From an uncultured Eubacteriales bacterium (GTDB taxonomy: Bacteria > Bacillota > Clostridia > Oscillospirales > CAG-272), in assembly GCA_900549725.1 (NCBI GenBank), contig URPL01000035.1, positions 1 to 15,881 on the forward strand: a stretch of 15,881 bases of DNA, read 5' to 3'. Each line of letters opens with the position of its first letter. Position 1 is the first letter of the stretch. The position numbers and the translations under genes are program-made. The notes below the pieces were generated by a model that saw only the letters and a program-made list of their open reading frames with translations, was not told where the DNA came from and made no database searches. Shown piece after piece: positions 1-7,545 of this stretch.

Positions 1-59
1 AAAGCCGGTGGATTTTTGATCTAAAGCGGTAAAGAACCAATATTGAAGGAGGCAATTAC

Positions 60-2264
60 ATGAAAAAGCGTATCCTCGCAATTTTCCTCAGCGTTTTGAT
101 GCTGCTGGGCACCGTTATGGTTCCTGTTGCTGCTGGGGAACTGCCTTTCACGGACGTCGAGGCAGGAAAATGGTATTATGACGCCGTAAAATACGCATAT
201 GAGAATGAGTTGTTCAGCGGCACCTCGAAGACGACATTCGAGCCCAACACAACCATGACTCGTGCAATGATCGTAAAGGTATTGTACAATCATTACCTGA
301 AAACACGGAACGGCGAAAAGCCCGAAGTCAAAGCCGAGAATCCTTTCACGGATGTCAAGGCAGGCGCTTGGTATTATGACGCTGTCCTGTGGGCAGTTGA
401 GAACAAAATTACTTCCGGCATGGGAGATAATAAGTTCCAGCCCGGCGACACGGTGACGCGTGAGCAGCTCGCTGCTTTCGTGATGCGCTATGTGGCATTT
501 CTTGATTATCATACGTCCGCCCGCAAAGACTTTACTGAATTTGCAGACGGCGCGAAGGTTTTGAAATGGGCTGTCGAGTCCCTGCAGTGGGCGGTTTCTG
601 TCGGAATCATTTCCGGCAACCCCAAGGAAGGCAAGCTCTATCTGGATCCGCAAGACGGGGCAACCCGTGCACAAGTCGCCTCTATCATGATGCGCCTGAT
701 CGAAGACGCTCTTCCCAAGGCGAAGCACGTTGTGGTTGTGGATGCCGCTGTGCCCGCAAGTTGCACCGAGACCGGCTTGACCGAAGGCTCTCACTGCTCC
801 GTTTGCGGAAAAGAAATCGTGAAGCAGGAAGTTATTGAGGCGCTCGGCCACAAGCCCGTTGCTGTGGACGCAAAAGCGCCGACCTGCACCGAAGCAGGGC
901 TGACCGCAGGCTCTGTTTGCTCCGTATGCGGCGAAGTCCTGACCGCGCAGGAAACCGTTCCCGCGCTCGGACATGATCTGATCCACCATGACGGTAAAGC
1001 TCCGGCGCCCGGCGAAAAAGGCTGGAAAGAGTATGATACATGCTCTCGCTGCGACTATACCACATATGAAGAGATTCCCGCACTGGATTGGGAAGAAATC
1101 GCACAGACAAAGACCGTCGGCGGTATCCTCCCTGTCGGTGAGGCTGTCTTTGAAGACAACAACCCGCGTTATTATAACTTCCTCGAAAGCGAATGTGGAA
1201 TTACCGCAGGCGCGATCAGCGCGGTTTGGGCAGTTGCTGATAAGAACTACACCACTTTGACCCTGCTTGTCAAGCTCGACAACTTCGACTTTGACCAGGA
1301 TCCCGAAACGGCGATCGTGAAAGTAACTGTCGGCGAAAATGAGTATACAATGAATCTTGCCGGGAAGAAGACCGGTGAATTCGCAGGCGCTGTTTACAAT
1401 GCAGACGGCTCCGCAGGTGCAGCTGCATACTATGAATTCCAGATCGCGATCAACGGATCTGAGAATGGCAGACTGCTGCTCAGCATTTCTTACGGTGAAG
1501 ATTCCGTAAAGAAGGGCTATATCACCCTTTCTCCCTACACCGCATATAAGACCATTGATTACAACATGGACGGCAGAGACGTCACCTGCATCACCCGCGC
1601 ATATGAAGCAGGTGAAAACGGCACGCTGGTGCTCCCGAAAGAGATCAACGGCAAACCGGTTGTCCACATGGGCGACTTTAATGACGACCGTGTTTCGATC
1701 CTGGGCGACAACCCGTGGGTCAAGACGGTTCGCGTGCAGAACCCGGGCGAAGGCCTCCAGGTTGAGCTGCGCAAGAGAGTGTTCGCATTCACGATGCTCG
1801 AAAAGATCATCATCGACGACGATGTGGTTCTCTCCTACGGCAATGTTCTTCCCGAACAGTTCGCATACAATTCCCAGAAGCTGACCTCTGTTGAGCTGCC
1901 TGATTCCATCACCGGCTTCAACAAGGAAGCATTCCGTAACTGCACCGCTCTGACGACGGTTGACCTCCCGGCATCCCTCACCTCCATCGGCGCAAACTGC
2001 TTCCGCAGCGCTCCGCTGACCGGTGACATTGTGATTCCGGCAACCGTTACCAAGATCGACTACGCAGCATTCTATGCTTGCCAGAACATGTCCTCCATTA
2101 CCGTCCTCAACCGTGATTGCGAATTCGTGACCGGCGGCGGACAGTGGGACGGCCATCCGTTCGTGGCAACCGGCACAGCTTCCCTGAAGGGCTATGCAGG
2201 CTCTACGCTGGAGACCTTCTGCACCAACAACTCCCTCACGGATCGTTTCGTGGCGATTGACTGA
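60..2264 (+). CDS. Secreted SLH-domain surface protein with Cys-ribbon repeats and BspA-type leucine-rich repeats
   Basis: This 734-residue exported protein probably sits on the cell wall. The start is fixed by AAGGAGG at 46-52, seven bases before the ATG. A signal peptide (KKR, then a hydrophobic stretch, likely cut near VAA at 23-25) is followed by three SLH modules at about 30-80, 96-147 and 158-215, with the TRAE-like motifs TRAM (67), TREQ (133) and TRAQ (202). SLH trimers in Firmicutes are known to bind pyruvylated secondary cell-wall polymer. Residues 222-342 hold three related units of about 40 residues, the first two with a conserved Cys plus CSVCG and ending in ALGH, the third with CSRC. 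Residues 345-495 look like a beta-rich domain I cannot name. Residues 600-720 are LRR_5/BspA-like repeats with phrases such as LTSVELPDSIT and IVIPATVTKI. The ligand is unknown. No strong terminator follows directly; the next gene is a second SLH protein. Confidence 0.92.
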   Translation: MKKRILAIFLSVLMLLGTVMVPVAAGELPFTDVEAGKWYYDAVKYAYENELFSGTSKTTFEPNTTMTRAMIVKVLYNHYLKTRNGEKPEVKAENPFTDVKAGAWYYDAVLWAVENKITSGMGDNKFQPGDTVTREQLAAFVMRYVAFLDYHTSARKDFTEFADGAKVLKWAVESLQWAVSVGIISGNPKEGKLYLDPQDGATRAQVASIMMRLIEDALPKAKHVVVVDAAVPASCTETGLTEGSHCSVCGKEIVKQEVIEALGHKPVAVDAKAPTCTEAGLTAGSVCSVCGEVLTAQETVPALGHDLIHHDGKAPAPGEKGWKEYDTCSRCDYTTYEEIPALDWEEIAQTKTVGGILPVGEAVFEDNNPRYYNFLESECGITAGAISAVWAVADKNYTTLTLLVKLDNFDFDQDPETAIVKVTVGENEYTMNLAGKKTGEFAGAVYNADGSAGAAAYYEFQIAINGSENGRLLLSISYGEDSVKKGYITLSPYTAYKTIDYNMDGRDVTCITRAYEAGENGTLVLPKEINGKPVVHMGDFNDDRVSILGDNPWVKTVRVQNPGEGLQVELRKRVFAFTMLEKIIIDDDVVLSYGNVLPEQFAYNSQKLTSVELPDSITGFNKEAFRNCTALTTVDLPASLTSIGANCFRSAPLTGDIVIPATVTKIDYAAFYACQNMSSITVLNRDCEFVTGGGQWDGHPFVATGTASLKGYAGSTLETFCTNNSLTDRFVAID

Positions 2265-2489
2265 GTTTTGTTTGCGATTCTCCTTGACATTTGAGTGAGA
2301 CTCACATCTTTTTCTGTTACAGAATGTCGGTCTTGCTTGGCTTTTGAGATTTGACCCGTTGCAATCACCCGGCATATTGTAATAGCAGAGCGGTTTTCGG
2401 TGTGGGCTTCCGAATGCCGTGCGGAAGAGGATCTCTTCCGGCTGCGTGACAAGTAGAGCAATGACAGCCCCGGCAAAACCCGATATGAT

Positions 2490-2535
2490 TTTGATTTCCC
2501 TGCGGTGCCCACCGGGGTACTGCAGGGAAATTGAA
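2490..2535 (+). repeat. Long near-perfect inverted repeat (about 21-bp stem, 4-base loop)
   Basis: The left arm 2490-2510 pairs with the right arm 2515-2535 around the loop ACCG. Every position pairs as plus-strand RNA, with four G.U wobbles (2492/2533, 2493/2532, 2504/2521, 2507/2518). Read as minus-strand RNA the same four positions become A.C mismatches, so the fold favours transcription on the plus strand. No T run follows, so it is not an ordinary Rho-independent terminator. It could be a regulatory RNA element, an RNase III site or a repetitive-element palindrome. Confidence 0.7.
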
Positions 2536-2774
2536 TCTATTTGCGGATTGATCAAGGTTTGCATGAGAAACAAATCTGCCCGCAAAATCGGCGCCGACCG
2601 TGACCTTTTTGGCGAGGGAGAACCTTGCACAGGCTTTTTTCGATTTGCCGTCGGCAAAATATTGCAGAGCTTGAGACTGCGCAGGGCAGACATCTGTTTT
2701 GATTCTGCACAGCTCTGACTTACGTATTGCATACGCTTTTCATTTTGTCATATTTCAACGTTTTATTTTAGGAA

Positions 2775-2804
2775 ACGACAGATCCTGTATTTCATTTTTA
2801 TATT
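2775..2804 (+). promoter_or_regulatory. Possible promoter of the second SLH gene
   Basis: ACGACA (2775-2780, 4/6 to TTGACA) is followed after 18 bases by TATATT (2799-2804, 5/6 to TATAAT) in a locally AT-rich stretch. A start near 2811 would give a leader of about 140 bases. The match is modest and other promoters are possible. Confidence 0.3.
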
Positions 2805-2899
2805 CTAAGACAACGGCAAAAACGATTTTATTTTGCGCAAGGCTGAATGAAAGCTCCGGTAACCCGAGACAAATTTGAAAAAAACAGAGTGAGCATTCT

Positions 2900-2929
2900 G
2901 CTGCCATAAGGATCGCAGCGCGCTTTTTT
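2900..2929 (+). terminator. Weak terminator-like hairpin in the leader of the second SLH gene
   Basis: GCTGC (2900-2904) can pair with GCAGC (2915-2919), and six T residues follow at 2924-2929, ten bases before the ribosome binding site GGGAGG (2940-2945). The stem is only five pairs with a 10-base loop, so it may be chance. If real it would sit where an attenuator would act on the downstream SLH gene. Confidence 0.2.
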
Positions 2930-2951
2930 AACCGTTTATGGGAGGTACTAC

Positions 2952-5486
2952 ATGAAATTTAAGAAGTTATTGGCATTATTTCTCGCGGTTTTGATGCTTG
3001 CCTCAACCTTCGTCCTTACTGCTTCGGCAGAAGGAACCGACGAAAAGAAGGGACTTGCTTGGGAACTGAACTATTTCAGCTTCATTCCCGTATATCAGGA
3101 AAATCAGGATATCAATGCCAACAAACCGACCCTGCTGATGAGCGGCAGAGGCATCAATAATCTTGCGTTTCTGCGCGATGCGGATCAGTACGGCGATCTG
3201 ACCCAATTTGATGAATTCTTTTCGGAAGACGATAAGAAATTTAATGACGACAATAATAAATTTCTCAAAATTGATTTTACGCAGACCTTTGCATTTTCGC
3301 CCGATCATAAAATCCTGTATGCTACTCTTAAAATGGTAGACAGAGACAAGATCGTGATCGATGAGGAAAACGATCCGTATTGGGAAGGTGTCGATTTATA
3401 TCTTGACTTCGGACGGAAAGCCATCGGCGATAAAATGACCATATGGGATTCCGGGTCCCCGGAGGAGATCGACATTGCTTCCGATGTTGAGGCTGTTCGG
3501 CCGGAGGCTGCCGGCGACGGCTCCAAGGTGTATCATGTGGCACTTTCCCGCGGCGGCTTCCTCCGTGCAAGCGAAATGGGCGGCGTACAGTATATGGATG
3601 CGGTCCAAACGCGTGTTGTAAACCCGACGGGGGATGAGAAGAACTATCGCGGAGATGTCTATTACAACACGCAGTATGTAATGGCGATTGACCTTGAAAA
3701 GCTTGGTATTCTGGATGAGATCACGCCGGCCCCGGATGCAAGTGCAAACGGCAGTGACGGACCGTTTATCGGGTTCTATGCGGAATATACTTCAATTCAC
3801 GGCGACATCGAGCGCGTGGATTTTGAGGATTACAGAGATGACCCGGAGACCTTTGACGAAGAATTCGTATATCATATCTATACCAAACAGAAGCTGGAAG
3901 ACAGAGAGTCGTGGCCCAATACTCCAAACCGCTTTAATGTTCTTTCCGTCGGCAAGCATTCTCCCTGGGACGCCACGCTGCTGTATGAAGATGAAGCAAG
4001 AACAATTCCGAGGGGCGTTTTGGTCGGCGGCTGCTATCTCGAAGGCGACCAATACGAATCCGTGACGATTCCGGCGTATATGACGCCTGATTTGAAGGAA
4101 TGCACCGCGGACACAGAGGGCGCACTCCCTGTGCTTGAGGTCGGATTTACCTCCGTCGGCAGCGGTGTGTTTGAAAACAACCCCTATGTCAAGCATGTTA
4201 CGGTTCCCGCAACAATTGAGCGAATCAATGACCAGGCATTCCGCAGCAACTATATTGAAACCATCATCTTTGAAGGCGCCGATACCGGCTTCGAGGAAAA
4301 AGGCGGCTTTAATCTTTATCTTTCCTCTGCGCTGAAAGATGTGACCCTGCCTGCCAATATGACCGTATTCCCCAAGGGCTTCCTGCGCAAAACCGGACTG
4401 ACCTCCGTTAAGCTGCCCTCCGGCCTCGTTGAGGTCAGGGAAGACGGTATGCGCGAGAGCGATCTTGTCAAGGTTTCCTTCCCGGACGGCTTTGAAACTC
4501 TGGGCACCAAGGGCTTGTATCACTGCGAAGATCTGAAAGAGATCTTTTTCCCGGCTTCCACGAAGACGATCGGGGATGCCGCAATTCAGAGCTGCTACAG
4601 CCTTGAAAAGGTTGTCATCCTTTCGACGGATTGTGAGATCAACAAAACGGCATTCCTCGGGAGCAATACGCGCAATCTCGTGATCGTCGGCTATCCGAAC
4701 AGCACGGTTCATGAATTTGCCAAGGCAAACAACTATAAATTTGAGTGCTATGAGCATGACTATGTTGAAACCGTTGTTCCCGCAACGGTAGATACGGGCG
4801 ACGGCTATATCATTAAAAAGTGCTCTGCATGCGGGCATGAGACAACGGAAAGCAATGCCGTGAATGATCCTTGGCCGAACCCGTTCGCCGATGTTGTATA
4901 TCGCACCGACGGCGGAAAGAGCAGCTGGTTTGCAAACCAGGTGAAATTTGTTTATACCAATAAGCTCTTCATCGGGACAAACGATACCAGCTTTGAGCCG
5001 AATACTCCCATGACGCGCGCAATGTTCTGCAAGGTACTCGCGAACCTGGAAAAGGTCGAGGTTGACAATACCGTCACCGTGACGGCGCTGAGCGATGTTG
5101 AAAGCAACAAGTGGTATACCGGCGCTGTCGCCTGGACGATTGACAACAAGATTGTTGAGGGATATAAAGAAGACGGAACTTTCCGCCCGAACAACCAGAT
5201 CACCCGTGCCGAGATGAGCATGCTGTTCTACAAGTATTTGTATGAATACAAAGACATGACGTATCTTCTCTACAGACATAAAGACGGTGTTGTCGATTCC
5301 TTCACGGATGCGCCGTTTGCACATTGGAGCACAGGGGCAATCGAAATGATGAAGAACAACGGGTATATTTCCGGGTTCAAAGCGGAAGACGGAACTTATT
5401 CGTTCCAGCCGAACGGAAAAGCGACCCGCGCACAGGTTGCGCAGATCTTCTTCGTCGTGTGCACCGACCTCGGTCTTTTGGACTGA
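2952..5486 (+). CDS. Secreted BspA-type LRR protein with C-terminal SLH anchor
   Basis: This 844-residue exported protein starts after GGGAGG (2940-2945). The signal peptide is KFKK plus a hydrophobic core, with a likely cut after ASA (24-26). Residues 100-310 resemble a family 9 carbohydrate-binding/DOMON-like beta domain: LYATLKMVDRD (122-132) followed by EGVDLYLDFG (145-154) fits its strand pattern; this assignment is inference. Residues 365-590 are LRR_5/BspA repeats, ending in a segment typical of the last repeat (YPNSTVHEFAKANNY, 581-595). A single Cys module (CSACGHET, 624-631) joins to three SLH modules at about 642-700, 712-765 and 783-836, with TRAM (688), TRAE (751) and TRAQ (825). 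The likely role is a wall-bound adhesin or glycan binder. The module order mirrors that of the upstream SLH protein. A strong terminator follows 44 bases after the stop. Confidence 0.92.
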   Translation: MKFKKLLALFLAVLMLASTFVLTASAEGTDEKKGLAWELNYFSFIPVYQENQDINANKPTLLMSGRGINNLAFLRDADQYGDLTQFDEFFSEDDKKFNDDNNKFLKIDFTQTFAFSPDHKILYATLKMVDRDKIVIDEENDPYWEGVDLYLDFGRKAIGDKMTIWDSGSPEEIDIASDVEAVRPEAAGDGSKVYHVALSRGGFLRASEMGGVQYMDAVQTRVVNPTGDEKNYRGDVYYNTQYVMAIDLEKLGILDEITPAPDASANGSDGPFIGFYAEYTSIHGDIERVDFEDYRDDPETFDEEFVYHIYTKQKLEDRESWPNTPNRFNVLSVGKHSPWDATLLYEDEARTIPRGVLVGGCYLEGDQYESVTIPAYMTPDLKECTADTEGALPVLEVGFTSVGSGVFENNPYVKHVTVPATIERINDQAFRSNYIETIIFEGADTGFEEKGGFNLYLSSALKDVTLPANMTVFPKGFLRKTGLTSVKLPSGLVEVREDGMRESDLVKVSFPDGFETLGTKGLYHCEDLKEIFFPASTKTIGDAAIQSCYSLEKVVILSTDCEINKTAFLGSNTRNLVIVGYPNSTVHEFAKANNYKFECYEHDYVETVVPATVDTGDGYIIKKCSACGHETTESNAVNDPWPNPFADVVYRTDGGKSSWFANQVKFVYTNKLFIGTNDTSFEPNTPMTRAMFCKVLANLEKVEVDNTVTVTALSDVESNKWYTGAVAWTIDNKIVEGYKEDGTFRPNNQITRAEMSMLFYKYLYEYKDMTYLLYRHKDGVVDSFTDAPFAHWSTGAIEMMKNNGYISGFKAEDGTYSFQPNGKATRAQVAQIFFVVCTDLGLLD

Positions 5487-5529
5487 GCAGAGCCAAGACA
5501 CACATCAATTGATTGCATTTTCAAAATGC

Positions 5530-5562
5530 GAGAGCCTGCGGTTTTCCGCAGGCTCTCTTTTT
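5530..5562 (+). terminator. Rho-independent terminator after the SLH genes
   Basis: A perfect 12-bp stem, GAGAGCCTGCGG / CCGCAGGCTCTC (5530-5541 and 5546-5557), with a TTTT loop runs into a T-rich tail. It lies 44 bases after the stop of the second SLH gene. Confidence 0.93.
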
Positions 5563-5723
5563 CGCCTCCTCCTTGGGCACTTTTTGCGGTATAAGTTTCT
5601 TTTTGCCTGCGGTTTGCCGCAGTAAAAAATAACTGATCGGCGACAGCTTCCCGCGGCGCAAAGCAAGCGAAAAGCTATGGCATTTACGGTCGCGGCAAGC
5701 GGTTATGGCATAGCCTTGCCCGC
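5563..5723. repeat. Intergenic spacer with two small palindromes
   Basis: CTGCGG-TTTG-CCGCAG (5607-5622) nearly repeats the core of the upstream terminator stem but has no T tail on either strand. GCTATGGCAT (5674-5683) and ATGGCATAGC (5705-5714) can form a 10-bp stem with one mismatch. TATGGCAT is also a direct repeat at 5676 and 5704. No gene is seen. Confidence 0.5.
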
Positions 5724-5770
5724 AAAAAAGCCCGCGGCGCACGGTTTGCATCCTGTGCGGCGCGGGCTTT
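5724..5770 (-). terminator. Rho-independent terminator after glnS
   Basis: Arms 5727-5742 and 5755-5770 form a 16-bp stem with one mismatch and a 12-base loop. On the minus strand a run of six T (complement of 5724-5729) overlaps its end, so it should end the gltX-glnS transcript about 55 bases after the glnS stop. It may also slow plus-strand transcripts, since TTTGATTTT follows on that side. Confidence 0.9.
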
Positions 5771-5823
5771 GATTTTAGAGCGGGGGTATTGTGTGGTGGC
5801 TGTTTTGCTGTTGATTCAGGCGG

Positions 5824-7521
5824 TCAGTTGATTTTATAGCTGTCCTTCAGGGTAAGAATGCGGTTGAAGGTGCCCTCATGCTTGCTGTCCTTTGTGAAAT
5901 AGCCCATGCGGACAAACTGCATTGCTTCGCCCGGTTTTGTATCAAGCACAGAGGGCTCTGCCTTGGCATGCGGCAGCATGCGCGCGGAATCGGGATTGAC
6001 AAATTCCAAAATCTCCTCCACCTTGTGCTCGGAGGTTGTATAGCTTGCAACATCGGGGATGGTGAAGAGGCGGTCATACATTGCAAGCGTCAGGTCCACG
6101 CAGCTCGCAGCGCTGATCCAATGGATGGTTCCCTTGATTTTGCGTCCGTCCGTCGGATTGCCGCAGCCGCTCTCAAGGTCTGCGGTACAGTGCAGCTCCG
6201 TTACCTCGCCTGCCTCATTTTTGATCACTTCATCGCAGCGCACGATATAGGCGCCCATGAGGCGAACCTCTGCTCCCTGGCGCATGCGGAAGAATTTCGG
6301 GGGCGGCACCTCCGCAAAATCGCTGCGCTCAATATAGATCTCGCGCCCGAAGGGCAGCTGCCTTGTGCCGAGCTCCGGCTTTGCGGGGTGGTTGGGCAGG
6401 GAAAAGGTCTCGGTTTTATCCGCAGGATAGTTTGTGATAACGACCTTTAACGGCTCCGTTACGCAGACGCGGCGCGGCGCGGTATCGTTCAGCTCTTCTC
6501 TTTGGCAATGGTCGAGCAGTTCCGCATCGACTGTGGCGTCTGCTTTGGCAACGCCTGCACGTTCCACAAAATCGAAAATAGCATGCGGCGTATAGCCGCG
6601 GCGGCGCAGCGCGCACAGAGTGGGCATGCGGGGATCGTCCCAGCCGTCCACAACGCCGTGCTCCACCAAAAAGCGCAGGAAGCGCTTGCTCATGACCGTA
6701 TAGGTGACATTCATTCTGCCGAATTCTCTTTGCTTGGGGCACGGAGAAAAGGGCCCGCAGTTTTCGATTACCCAATCGTAAAGCGGGCGATGGTTGCGAA
6801 ATTCGGAGGAGCAGAGCGAATGCGTGATGCCCTCAAGCGCATCCTGCAGCGGGTGCGCGAAATCATACATCGGGTAGATACAGAATTTATCGCCCTGGCG
6901 GTGATGATGAATATGGCGGATGCGGAAGATTACCGGGTCGCGCAGATAGGGGTTGTCGGAATCGGGATCGATCTTGGCGCGCAGCGTGCGTGCGCCGTCC
7001 GCAAATTCGCCGTTTTTCATACGCTCAAACAGATCAAGATTTTCCTCCACGGAGCGGTTGCGGTACGGGGAAACGGTCCCCTTGTCGTTATAATCGTCTG
7101 CGTCGCCGCGGTATTGCGCCAAATCTTCTTTTGAAAGGTCGCAGACGTATGCTTTGCCTGCCTTGATCAGGCGCACGGCGAATTCATAGCATTTCTCAAA
7201 ATAATCGGAACCGTAGAACACGCCGCCGTTTGGCTCTGCACCGAGCCAGCACAGATCCTCGTAAATAGAGCGGACAAATTCATCGCTTTCCTTAAGAGGA
7301 TTGGTATCGTCATACCGCAGGTTAAACAAGCCCCCGTGACGCTTTGCGGCGGTGGTGTTGATCCAGATGGCTTTTGCGCTGCCGATGTGAAGATATCCGT
7401 TCGGCTCGGGCGGAAATCTTGTGTGGACCCGCTCAACCGTGCCGGCGGCAAGGTCTTCGTCAATGAGATCAAAAATAAAATTGGAGGGGACGGCGCCCGG
7501 TGCGTTTTTTTCTTCGCTCAT
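5824..7521 (-). CDS. glnS: Glutaminyl-tRNA synthetase (GlnRS)
   Basis: This cytoplasmic class I synthetase charges tRNA-Gln directly with glutamine using ATP. The 565 residues are close to the usual bacterial length (about 550). The N-terminal Rossmann fold has the signature PPEPNGYLHIGS (37-48), where HIGS replaces HIGH. A GlnRS-specific stretch follows (YPMYDFAHPLQDALEGITHS at 216-235, then LYDW at 247-250). The KMSKS equivalent is VMSKR (276-280), followed by DPRMPTLCALRRRGYT (296-311). The C-terminal half is the beta-barrel anticodon-binding region. The ATG is preceded by GAGGAG in the 24-base gap after gltX, so the two are co-transcribed. Many Firmicutes lack GlnRS and make Gln-tRNA by transamidation (GatCAB); clostridial lineages that have it are thought to have acquired it by transfer. 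A terminator follows. Confidence 0.97.
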   Translation of the reverse strand: MSEEKNAPGAVPSNFIFDLIDEDLAAGTVERVHTRFPPEPNGYLHIGSAKAIWINTTAAKRHGGLFNLRYDDTNPLKESDEFVRSIYEDLCWLGAEPNGGVFYGSDYFEKCYEFAVRLIKAGKAYVCDLSKEDLAQYRGDADDYNDKGTVSPYRNRSVEENLDLFERMKNGEFADGARTLRAKIDPDSDNPYLRDPVIFRIRHIHHHRQGDKFCIYPMYDFAHPLQDALEGITHSLCSSEFRNHRPLYDWVIENCGPFSPCPKQREFGRMNVTYTVMSKRFLRFLVEHGVVDGWDDPRMPTLCALRRRGYTPHAIFDFVERAGVAKADATVDAELLDHCQREELNDTAPRRVCVTEPLKVVITNYPADKTETFSLPNHPAKPELGTRQLPFGREIYIERSDFAEVPPPKFFRMRQGAEVRLMGAYIVRCDEVIKNEAGEVTELHCTADLESGCGNPTDGRKIKGTIHWISAASCVDLTLAMYDRLFTIPDVASYTTSEHKVEEILEFVNPDSARMLPHAKAEPSVLDTKPGEAMQFVRMGYFTKDSKHEGTFNRILTLKDSYKIN

Positions 7522-7545
7522 GGTAATTCTCCTCGATCAGAATTT

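Larger units (their letters stand above)
2265..2951. other. 687-base intergenic region with many inverted repeats; no convincing gene
   Basis: This gap separates the two SLH genes. Both strands have open frames here, but none has a credible ribosome binding site or a recognisable protein. The stretch from about 2400 to 2745 carries several plus-strand hairpins: 2422-2440 (8 perfect pairs, loop GAT), 2490-2535 (about 21 pairs), 2646-2657 (TTTGCC/GGCAAA), 2665-2717 (CAGAGCT/AGCTCTG enclosing GCGCAG/CTGCAC) and 2723-2735 (CGTAT/ATACG followed by a U-rich run). A weak promoter-like pair, TTGACC at 2351 and TATTGT at 2375 (18-base spacer), lies upstream. From about 2740 the DNA becomes AT-rich and probably holds the promoter and leader of the second SLH gene. 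A structured non-coding RNA, a dispersed repeat, or a decayed gene are all possible. Confidence 0.5.

Noticed and set aside
2275..2316. Terminator directly after the first SLH gene (TGAGT/ACTCA then CATCTTTTT)
   Set aside because: The stem is only five pairs with a three-base loop and is separated from the T run. Too weak to call.
2419..2718. A 99-codon open frame in the intergenic region, plus strand
   Set aside because: No Shine-Dalgarno site and no recognisable motif. It runs through strong hairpins better read as RNA structure or repeat.
21..2732. A 903-codon open frame antisense to the first SLH gene and reaching into the intergenic region
   Set aside because: No ribosome binding site or signal peptide; the translation is Cys/His/Arg-rich with no family pattern. 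The sense strand has a clear start, signal peptide and SLH/LRR domains. Codon bias of the sense gene keeps the opposite frame open.
3792..5501. A 569-codon open frame antisense to the second SLH gene
   Set aside because: It is the same shadow effect. It overlaps a well-supported SLH/LRR gene and has no recognisable domain.
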